A stretch of 44,616 bases of DNA from Clostridiales bacterium (GTDB lineage: Bacteria > Bacillota > Clostridia > Oscillospirales > CAG-272). Numbering within the stretch: position 1 is the stretch's first letter; each line of letters begins with the position of its first letter. A program made the position numbers and the translations under genes. The notes below the pieces were generated by a model. It saw nothing but the letters and a program-made list of their open reading frames with translations, had not been told where the DNA came from and searched no databases. The DNA lies in assembly GCA_022791685.1 (NCBI GenBank), contig JAAVZO010000004.1, forward strand, positions 1 through 44,616, given 5' to 3'. Shown here in pieces: positions 22,612 to 30,700 of this stretch.

Positions 22612-23739
22612 ATGCCAATATATAAAACGAAATCAAAAAAGAACGGTAAGCAGCAGTACCGTGTACGGATAAACTACACGGACAATACCGGAACTCAGCG
22701 TCAGCTTACGCGGATCGCCTACGGTGCAGCTGAAGCCTCTGACCTTGAACGCAGACTCTATGAAGAAATAAAGCAAACGCCAGTTGAGAAAAAGCTCACA
22801 CTACGTACAATGTATGATGAATACTTCGATTCGGTAAAATCAGATTTTCGTGAAACTACGCTTGACAAAAAACGGCAAATGTTCGAAAACGTTATTCTTC
22901 CGGAAGTCGGCGATATCAAGCTTTCTGATTTTGACATACCAGCAGCTCAAAAATGGAAAAATAACTTATCAAGCCGTGATTACACCTGTAAGACCTGTCA
23001 GAATTATTATACTCAATTTTCAGCTATGTTAAGCTTTGCTGTCAAAATGGGATATATACCTCGAAATCCGCTTCAAGCTCTCGGCAATTTCCGCAATTCT
23101 GAATTTGAGCTGCCGCAGGAAAAGCTCCACTATTACACAGCAGAACAGGTAAAGAAGTACCTTTTGGCAGCATATAATACCGCGAAAAATGGCACTATCA
23201 CAGACTGGGGATATTATGTATTCTTTGCACTTGCCGTATACACCGGAGCGCGCAAAGGTGAGATAAACGCGCTCAAATGGTCCGATATAGACAATAATAT
23301 AATACATATACGACGAAGTCTGACACAGAAGATAAAAGGCGACGACATAGAAACAGCACCGAAAAACCGTTCCTCATACCGCGATCTACAAATGCCCGAG
23401 CCGCTTATAAAAATTCTTGACGAGCATCGCCTCAGACACAAAACCGATACACGCTTCAGTGAGGATTTCAGAGTATGCGGCGGAGTCACTGCGCTTCGTG
23501 ATACAAGCATAGAGCTTCGAAACACCACCTATGCTAAAGCGGCAGAACTGCCGCACATACGTATACACGACTTTCGCCATACGCACGCTTCCCTGCTTGT
23601 AAACGAGGGAATAAACATTCAAGAAATAGCGCGCCGTCTCGGTCACTCAAATGTTGAAACAACATGGCAGACCTATGCACACCTTTACCCGCGAGAAGAA
23701 GAACGTGCAGTAAAAATACTAAATAATATCTGCTTTTAG
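22612..23739 (+). CDS. int: Phage tyrosine integrase
   Basis: 375 aa. Arm-binding N-terminus (MPIYKTKSKKNGKQQYRVRI), core-binding SAM-like domain (TLDKKRQMFENVILPEVGDI), then the catalytic domain with Arg in ARKGEINALKW (about 212), HDFRHTH (about 320), LGH (about 343) and the nucleophile tyrosine in TYAHLYP (about 354). All catalytic residues are present. It integrates and excises the prophage; the attachment site lies ~60 bp downstream. No excisionase gene is recognised nearby. Confidence 0.9.
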   Translation: MPIYKTKSKKNGKQQYRVRINYTDNTGTQRQLTRIAYGAAEASDLERRLYEEIKQTPVEKKLTLRTMYDEYFDSVKSDFRETTLDKKRQMFENVILPEVGDIKLSDFDIPAAQKWKNNLSSRDYTCKTCQNYYTQFSAMLSFAVKMGYIPRNPLQALGNFRNSEFELPQEKLHYYTAEQVKKYLLAAYNTAKNGTITDWGYYVFFALAVYTGARKGEINALKWSDIDNNIIHIRRSLTQKIKGDDIETAPKNRSSYRDLQMPEPLIKILDEHRLRHKTDTRFSEDFRVCGGVTALRDTSIELRNTTYAKAAELPHIRIHDFRHTHASLLVNEGINIQEIARRLGHSNVETTWQTYAHLYPREEERAVKILNNICF

Positions 23740-23800
23740 ATGAAAACGTGTAAAAAACGTGTACAACATCGAATTTATCCAGTATTTATCGGCATTTACA

Positions 23801-23821
23801 CGAATCACCTCACTCCGACCA
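23801..23821 (+). repeat. attR core: 3' end of a tRNA-Pro-like gene
   Basis: The 21 bp end in CACCTCACTCCGACCA, the acceptor and CCA end of a tRNA whose 5' strand would start CGGAGTG, as in Clostridia tRNA-Pro. The upstream part of the tRNA is replaced by phage sequence, and a tRNA-type terminator follows. Predicted: intact tRNA and attL at the left prophage end, outside this window. Confidence 0.7.
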
Positions 23822-23830
23822 TACATAAAA

Positions 23831-23860
23831 AACTCAACGCAAATGCGTTGAGTTTTTTCG
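23831..23860 (+). terminator. Terminator of the tRNA locus
   Basis: AACTCAACGC / GCGTTGAGTT hairpin with a short A-rich loop followed by TTTTTT. Confidence 0.85.
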
Positions 23861-23931
23861 TTTTTATGATTAGCTTTCCGAATTCTTGTCAATATTTGCA
23901 GTACCAATATATACAAGGAATGGTGAAACCT

Positions 23932-24969
23932 ATGAAGATCTTAACGAAAGCAATAAAGCTGCTAACAATCACTGCTGTTGCCGCTCTGCCTCTGCCGACT
24001 GGTACTGCGGCATCAGACCGTATTGCGGTATTTGACCACATTGCAGACGAGTATACAAAAACCTCATGTCCATGCTGCTCTTGTATTCACGAGAATACTG
24101 TCATCGCAGAATTTCCCAAAGAGGACGTACCATCGCTGACACTCAAAGTCACGGAATTGAACGACTCAACACTATCCGAGCCGATATGGCAAGACTCCGC
24201 CGACTATGACTTCGGTGATACAATATCACTGCGCATGACAAGTATAGTTCCGGACGGATCCAACAGCTCTAACTATGTCTTTAATTTGCAGCTGCCCACT
24301 GGACTTACAGCTCCCACGGTCAATGTCAATATTGACGAAATCGCACTCGACCAAAATAAATATACTGTCAGCAACAGTGATATACTTCAAATCGAAATTG
24401 AAGATATATCAGAGCTCGCCGCTTCACAAAGCACGATTACTGTCGATTGCAGTGTTCAGCTTGATAGCTCAGCAGTCTGCGGCGGCGAAGGAAATATCGT
24501 ACTCGCATGGCTCGAATATGGCTCAGACGGCGAGCGCACAGTAACTGATAAGGCAGCTATATTCACACATGAGCTGAATCTACCAGACGCAGGAATACAC
24601 GTCGACACATCGAGCGAAAATCTGTCGCTGCACAAATATATCGCTGCACGCGGCGAGTATGTGCCTTGTGGAACAGCAGGCAGCATAATATCTGGGCTCG
24701 ACTCAGGAAAATACAAGCTATGCTCAGCTGACCGTGAGCTCGAATTTGAACTGTTCGCAGAGCTTGACACAGAATCAGATGACCCAAAGCTTTCAAGTCT
24801 AATAGTACAGATAATCGACGAGCACCCGACTGCTCCGATCATAAACAATAATGTCGAGCTTCCGTTTGCAGGAGGACACAGTGCAGGACTATATTATATC
24901 GCAGGTGCTGCAATGATCTCCGCCGCTCTGATCATTTTCCTTTTCGCTCGAAAGCGACAGAATAAATAA
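23932..24969 (+). CDS. Sortase-anchored pilin-like surface protein
   Basis: 345 aa from ATG 23932 (AAGGA/GGTGA upstream); an in-frame extension to 23740 crosses the attR and terminator and is rejected. Signal peptide residues 1-29; a cysteine cluster SCPCCSC near 45; beta-rich domain 90-220 resembling the D2-type isopeptide pilin domain (DYDFGDTISLRM, YVFNLQLPTGL); a SpaA-like domain (NLSLHKYI, SGLDSGKYKLCSAD). It ends with the sorting signal LPFAGG, a hydrophobic helix and RKRQNK. Cell-wall location predicted. No sortase gene in the window. Confidence 0.75.
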   Translation: MKILTKAIKLLTITAVAALPLPTGTAASDRIAVFDHIADEYTKTSCPCCSCIHENTVIAEFPKEDVPSLTLKVTELNDSTLSEPIWQDSADYDFGDTISLRMTSIVPDGSNSSNYVFNLQLPTGLTAPTVNVNIDEIALDQNKYTVSNSDILQIEIEDISELAASQSTITVDCSVQLDSSAVCGGEGNIVLAWLEYGSDGERTVTDKAAIFTHELNLPDAGIHVDTSSENLSLHKYIAARGEYVPCGTAGSIISGLDSGKYKLCSADRELEFELFAELDTESDDPKLSSLIVQIIDEHPTAPIINNNVELPFAGGHSAGLYYIAGAAMISAALIIFLFARKRQNK

Positions 24970-24980
24970 TACAAACAGTC

Positions 24981-25009
24981 TTGCATTTCAGATCATATTA
25001 TGCTATAAT
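24981..25009 (+). promoter_or_regulatory. Promoter of the ribosomal GTPase-NYN gene
   Basis: TTGCAT - 17 bp - TATAAT, about 40 bp before a 12-codon minicistron. Confidence 0.6.
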
Positions 25010-25050
25010 ATTATGTATAAAACAATTATAATCGATCATGCGAGGCTGCA

Positions 25051-25089
25051 ATGAAAATATACTATACTGACAATTATATAAAATCATGA
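25051..25089 (+). CDS. Leader minicistron overlapping the GTPase-NYN start
   Basis: ATG AAA ... TCA TGA encodes MKIYYTDNYIKS. Its stop shares ATGA with the start of the large gene, which has no SD of its own, while GAGG lies upstream of the minicistron. Suggests translational coupling or attenuation as known for tet(M)-type leaders; function inferred. Confidence 0.45.
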   Translation: MKIYYTDNYIKS

Positions 25090-27653
25090 AGCATATAACA
25101 ATAGGAATATTAGCTCATGTCGACTCGGGCAAGACCACCCTCTCCGAGTCGATATTATATAAAACCGGCGTATTAAAGAAGCTTGGGCGCGTCGACTATG
25201 GCAATTCATTTCTCGACACCAACTCGATCGAGCGTGACCGCGGAATCACAATATTCGCAAGTCAGGCGCAGTTCACACACAGCGATATCGAATTCACACT
25301 ACTTGACACCCCCGGACACATCGACTTTTCACCTGAGATGGAGCGCACATTGAAGGTACTCGACTATGCGCTGCTTGTAATAAGCGGCACTGACGGTGTT
25401 CAAACTCACACCGAAACACTCTGGCGGCTGCTTGCAAGCTATAAAATCCCGGTATTTATTTTTGTAAATAAAATGGACATTTCGATGCTCAGTCATCGTG
25501 AGCTGATGAACGATCTGAAGCAGCGGCTCGACGAAAACTGCATAGATTTCAACGCATCGCTGACCGATGATTTCGCTGAAGAAGTGGCGCTTTGCAGTGA
25601 GAAGCTGATGGACAGCTACGCTTCCGGTATAGAGTTCAAAACAGACGATATAAGAAAAGCTATAGCAGAGCGCCAACTGTTTCCATGCTATTTCGGCTCG
25701 GCGCTGAGATCCGACGGTGTAAATCTTCTGCTCGATGGACTGGCAGAATATATCAGCATACCAGCATGGCGCAGCGACTTCGGCGCAAAGGTATATCGTA
25801 TCACTCAGGATGAGCAAGGCGAGCGTCTGACTCATATCAAGCTGACCGGAGGAAGCCTGAAAGTAAAAAATCTATTGACCGGAAGCTCGCCTGACGGCTC
25901 GGAGTGGTCGGAGAAAATCAATCAGATACGACTGTATTCGGGTACAAAATTCAAGACGCTGAATGAAATCGAAGCCGGTATGGTCTGCACGCTGACTGGG
26001 CTTACCGCTGCATATCCGGGAGAGGGACTCGGATTTGAGAAGGATTCGGGCGCTGCATACCTCGAGCCAGTACTAAACTATCGCGTAATACTTCCGTCCA
26101 GCATTGATACGCACACTGCACTTACCCTTTTCCGTCAGCTTGAGGATGAGGAGCCAGAGCTGCACATCGTATGGAACGAGCAACTCGGAGAGATACATTT
26201 CCGTATAATGGGCGACGTACAGTTAGAGGTGCTCAAGCGGCTGATATTCGAGCGATACGGCATGGATATCGAATTCAGCGACGGTGGAATCGCGTATAAG
26301 GAGACAATAGCCGCGCCAGTGATAGGTATCGGACATTACGAGCCACTGCGCCATTACGCGGAGGTGCAGCTTCTGCTCGAACCTACCGCGCGCGGCAGCG
26401 GACTGCAATTCGCGAGCGACTGCGACCCGGAACAGCTCGGTTTCAGCTGGCAGAGACTTATACTTACACATCTCAGTGAGCGTGAACATATCGGCGTGCT
26501 GACCGGCTCGCCTATAACCGACATGAAGATAACGCTTATTGCCGGACGTGCGAGCGAAAAGCATACAGAAGGCGGAGACTTCCGTCAGGCAGTATATCGT
26601 GCGGTGAGACAGGGGCTTCGCAGTGCGAGATCGGTACTGCTCGAACCTTGGTACGACTTCAAAATTGAGCTTCCGACCGAGTCTGTCGGACGAGCTATGA
26701 CCGATATCACACAATTTGGCGGGCACTTCTCCGCCCCCGATTCAAACGGCGAATATTCAATAATCACGGGAAGCGCACCGACCGCGTCTATGCGCGGCTA
26801 CCACCGCAAATTAGTCGACTACACTAAAGGCAGAGGGCGGCTCTCACTGTCGGTGCGTGGATACGAAAAATGCTGCAATTCCGATGAAATAATAGCTGCC
26901 TTCGGTTACGACCCTGACCGTGACGTTGATAATACCGCCGATTCGATATTTTGTGCAAGAGGCGCAGGATTTGCAGTTAAATGGAGTGACGTTCCGCAGT
27001 ACAAGCATATTGACAGCGGAATCGAGCTCGATTCAAGCGACGAGGCAGATATCGCAGACCGTGTTGAAAGATACATAAGAACTGTAGCCGATGACGCTGA
27101 GCTTATGCGCATATTCGAGCGCACATATGGTCCGATAAAGCATAAAACCATACATGAGCCGCGTGTGAAAAAGTCAGCTCCGACCGTCTCAAAGCCGATA
27201 AAATCACCGACGCGATATTCAAGCAAAAGCAAGGAGTACCTACTTATTGACGGATATAATATAATCTTCGCGTGGGACGAGCTGAACAAGCTCGCCGCCG
27301 AAAGTCTCGACCTCGCGCGAAATGAGCTCATCACACGAATCAGCAATTATCAGGGCTTCAAGCAGTGCGAAATAATAATCGTATTCGACGCATACAAGGT
27401 CAAGCACGGTCAAGGCGAGCTTGAACGCATAAACAACATCAGTGTAGTATACACAAAGGAAGCCGAGACTGCCGACACTTACATCGAAAAAGCTACACAC
27501 GAACTGTCAAAAACTCACCGTGTGCGCGTTGCGACAAGCGATAATCAGGAACAGCTGATCATACTTGGAAATGGTGCGATCCGTCTGTCTGCGAGCGGAT
27601 TTCATGCTGAGGTCGAAGCGGTCGAAAAAGAGATTCGCGAGTTCCTTTCATAA
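25086..27653 (+). CDS. TetM/EF-G-like ribosomal GTPase fused to a Rae1/YacP-like NYN endoribonuclease
   Basis: 855 aa. Residues 1-690 are a full ribosomal-protection-type GTPase: G1 AHVDSGKT (10-17), RGIT (53-56), DTPGH (74-78), NKMD (128-131), then beta-barrel and EF-G-like domains III-V. A basic Ser/Pro/Lys linker (about 695-715) joins an NYN/PIN nuclease (717-855): LLIDGYNIIFAW, EIIIVFDAYKV, AETADTYIEK and VATSDNQEQ place the acidic residues exactly as in Bacillus Rae1. Rae1 cuts mRNA in the ribosomal A site; TetM-like factors occupy the same region. Likely a ribosome-rescue, translation-quality or drug-response factor. Automated labels may say tetracycline resistance; that is not established. 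Confidence 0.85.
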   Translation: MKHITIGILAHVDSGKTTLSESILYKTGVLKKLGRVDYGNSFLDTNSIERDRGITIFASQAQFTHSDIEFTLLDTPGHIDFSPEMERTLKVLDYALLVISGTDGVQTHTETLWRLLASYKIPVFIFVNKMDISMLSHRELMNDLKQRLDENCIDFNASLTDDFAEEVALCSEKLMDSYASGIEFKTDDIRKAIAERQLFPCYFGSALRSDGVNLLLDGLAEYISIPAWRSDFGAKVYRITQDEQGERLTHIKLTGGSLKVKNLLTGSSPDGSEWSEKINQIRLYSGTKFKTLNEIEAGMVCTLTGLTAAYPGEGLGFEKDSGAAYLEPVLNYRVILPSSIDTHTALTLFRQLEDEEPELHIVWNEQLGEIHFRIMGDVQLEVLKRLIFERYGMDIEFSDGGIAYKETIAAPVIGIGHYEPLRHYAEVQLLLEPTARGSGLQFASDCDPEQLGFSWQRLILTHLSEREHIGVLTGSPITDMKITLIAGRASEKHTEGGDFRQAVYRAVRQGLRSARSVLLEPWYDFKIELPTESVGRAMTDITQFGGHFSAPDSNGEYSIITGSAPTASMRGYHRKLVDYTKGRGRLSLSVRGYEKCCNSDEIIAAFGYDPDRDVDNTADSIFCARGAGFAVKWSDVPQYKHIDSGIELDSSDEADIADRVERYIRTVADDAELMRIFERTYGPIKHKTIHEPRVKKSAPTVSKPIKSPTRYSSKSKEYLLIDGYNIIFAWDELNKLAAESLDLARNELITRISNYQGFKQCEIIIVFDAYKVKHGQGELERINNISVVYTKEAETADTYIEKATHELSKTHRVRVATSDNQEQLIILGNGAIRLSASGFHAEVEAVEKEIREFLS

Positions 27654-27672
27654 ATCAACCGCATAATATCAA

Positions 27673-27706
27673 AATCTCCACAGGCTTCTACCTGTGGAGA
27701 TTTTCT
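27673..27706. terminator. Bidirectional terminator
   Basis: AATCTCCACAGG - 6-nt loop - CCTGTGGAGATT followed by TTTCTC between two convergent genes; it can serve both. Confidence 0.85.
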
Positions 27707-30700
27707 CTATTTCTTTCTGCGTCCGAATAATCCGGTATGCTTCATATCGTCGAGCTGCGAGCGAAGCTGTTCGCGTTCCATACGCTCATTTTCGATAAGC
27801 TCACGCAGCTTCGCAAGTTCATTGTCAGTGCGTTCCTTTTCAGCACGTGCATTTTCAAGTGCCTCTCTGCGTTCACGCTCATTTCTCTCATTGAGCTCAA
27901 CTATGCGTGCTTCTGCCTCCATCGCGCGGCGGCGAAGTTCATTGCGCTCGTCATAGAGTGACAGCTGACGCGATCCATCAGAATTCCTCTGTACATCTAT
28001 ATCAGTATCACTGTTTTCAGCTTCCGTAACAGTAACAGATTCCGAAGCCTCAACAGCCTCCTCATCCTGAACAACTTCCGCATCATGTGCAGCATTATTA
28101 TCCGGTAGTACCTCTACTGTTTCAACAATTGCAGCTGCTTTGATTCTGCGGCGCTTCCTTACTGACAGCACTATGCGGACAACCAAAAATACGATCAAAA
28201 GTATAACAGCAGCAATTACGATCCATATCCACCAAATTGCGATAGTCGATACTATCGCAAGGTCAACAACTCGTCCCGAAGTCTCGAATACAATATAGCT
28301 GCCCTCAGTCTCTATGTCAGCACATTCCCATTCCGAATCAGCTTTAACATATATGCTGAGCTTACCACTATCTTCAGGTACAAGAACACGAACCCTGTGG
28401 GTCTCATTTCCATCATCGGGTATTCTTAGCTGCCACTGCTCGATAACCTCACGTCCGAGCTTTGAAGGCGGAAGCTTTCCGTCGCCGATGAATCCGAAAA
28501 ATTTCGATACCGCATCGATCACTCCGTCAGCAAAATCACCGAAAGCCTCGCGGTCGATTACCTGCGCGTTCGCATTTACAGCATCACTGCCACGAAATTC
28601 GCCCTGAACAAAGAACACCGGTCTGCCGTCACTGCGTGATTCGATAGTCGGAAGCGCCGTTGTATATCGCGTATACATAGCCTCAACCTCAGTATCAAAG
28701 TGAAGTTCATCAAACGTATCATGAGTCCAAGTAGAATAAAATCCGTCCTTTTTAGGGGCATTTGGATATATGTCTTTTCCGAATGAATCGCCATAATTGA
28801 ATTCGAGTGTTTTCAAAACCTCGTCATCGGCAATAAAGGTAAGTGTAAAATGCTTGAATTCGTTTGGAATATCAGTATACCCGACAAATTCGGAATACTC
28901 TACCCTCTCGGCAGCACCGGCACGGCTGACGCGGTCAATACCGCGAAGTGTATCCGATACAAAGAAATTATTGTTGAATTTTCCATTTTCACAACCAGAA
29001 ATAGCACCGCAGAACTGCTCGGAACCATTTATCTCAACTATAGTCCGACAATCGCTGACTACGCAGTCCGAACCTGTCAGGCTGTTCGAATTGCCGGAAC
29101 CGACTATTCCGCCGATATAGCTGCCACCTGATAAAAAGCATTTCGCGTAGCAGTTCCTTATTTTCGAGCTCGAAAGTCCGACAATACCGCCGACATAATC
29201 GCCGCTTTCACTTGAAATTTTGCCGTATCCCTCAGAAGCAGTGATAATGCCGAGATCCATTCGTCCGCATATTCCTCCTGCACAATCTTTCTTCGAAATT
29301 ATGTCGCCGAAGTTCTGGCAATGGCTGATTATTGCGCGGGTCTCGTACACACGATTGAGTATTGAACTTCCGCCAGAAATATCGTCCTCCGGGTCAAGGT
29401 CGTACTCGATCGACATCGAGCCAACTATTCCACCGACATTGATATCGCCATTTACACGTCCATAATTTCGGCTGTCCGCAGCTTTTCCATCAGTTGCCGA
29501 CTCAATCGCTTCATCTGAAACGTCGGTGAAAATATTTTCAATTGACATATCGTTACGCTGATTAAATATTTCAGCCACAGTATCAATAACTTCATCGAAC
29601 TTATCGTTTATCCGGAGCAGATCACCAGATATCGTCCCAACTGTACCTGAAGCGTCGGAAGTAAGCAGACTCAACTGCTTTGAAATACCGCTCATCTGCG
29701 CGTATAGCTCATTCGCAGAAGCTTCAAGAGATTTTCCGGGCGATTCTATCTGTATCGGTTCAACTCCAGCAAGATAAGCGAACAGTGATTCTATTTCGCT
29801 GAATGTGTCGGTAAGCGAATCTGCTGCAGCTTTGAAAATGTCCATGCTGCCGCCGACCGAATTTACAGCTGCCGATAACTCATCGCTCATTGCTTCAAAG
29901 CCCGAAAGTCCCTCGCCGATATGCGTTATCGACGATTCTATCGACTGCGCAGATCTTATCATCTCACGCGCCGCACTGTCGATAAGGTCAACGCCAGCGT
30001 CTGCAAGGTCAAAATCTACCGAAATCCGGTCACGTATCATCGTAACTCCGTTAGCCAGCTTATCGATCGAAGCGGCTGTATTCTGTATTATCTTAGCTAT
30101 CGACTGCGCCTCAGCGGCTACATTATCTCCCCATATCACCATATCACTGAGCGCGTCGGCTATACGATATACTGCATATCCACTGTCGCTGATCATATCG
30201 CCGATAGCGTCAAGTGAATTATATATCGCGGTCAGCGACGAACGAACAGTGGTAATATCCTTTATCTGAGCTGCATCGCGAAGCTGTCCAAGACCGGTCC
30301 TGAGCCGTTCAAGTCCGCCTTTCAGCTGAGTGTTCGCTGACTTTAACTGACCAAGTGCCTGACTTAATTCATCAAAGCCATCAATGATCAGCTGCGCCCC
30401 CTCATCCGCCGTACCAGGATCAATTTTAATGCAGGTCATAAGCTTATCAAAGCCATCCTGAATCTTCATCATTGCCGAACTGGCCTCACTCGCCGCCGAT
30501 ACCATGTCGTCAAATGCCGCCTGAAGTGCCTCTGTTTCGTCAGCGTCAGGCTTAGTCGTCATGCCATCAAGGATCCTTCCGGCTTCATCTGCCGCATTTT
30601 TCAGCTTATCAAGCGCACTTCTAAGCTCGCCGAGCCCGTCGCTGACAAGCTGCATTGCGTCGCGAGCCCCGACTTCATCCTCAACTGCTACCGAACCAGC

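Noticed and set aside
23740..23931. N-terminal extension of the sortase-anchored protein
   Set aside because: Would translate through the attR and terminator; the signal peptide and RBS place the start at 23932.
25086..27653. tet(M)-type tetracycline resistance gene
   Set aside because: The GTPase is of the right superfamily, but the NYN fusion and chromosomal context do not show acquired resistance; left as a ribosomal GTPase fusion.
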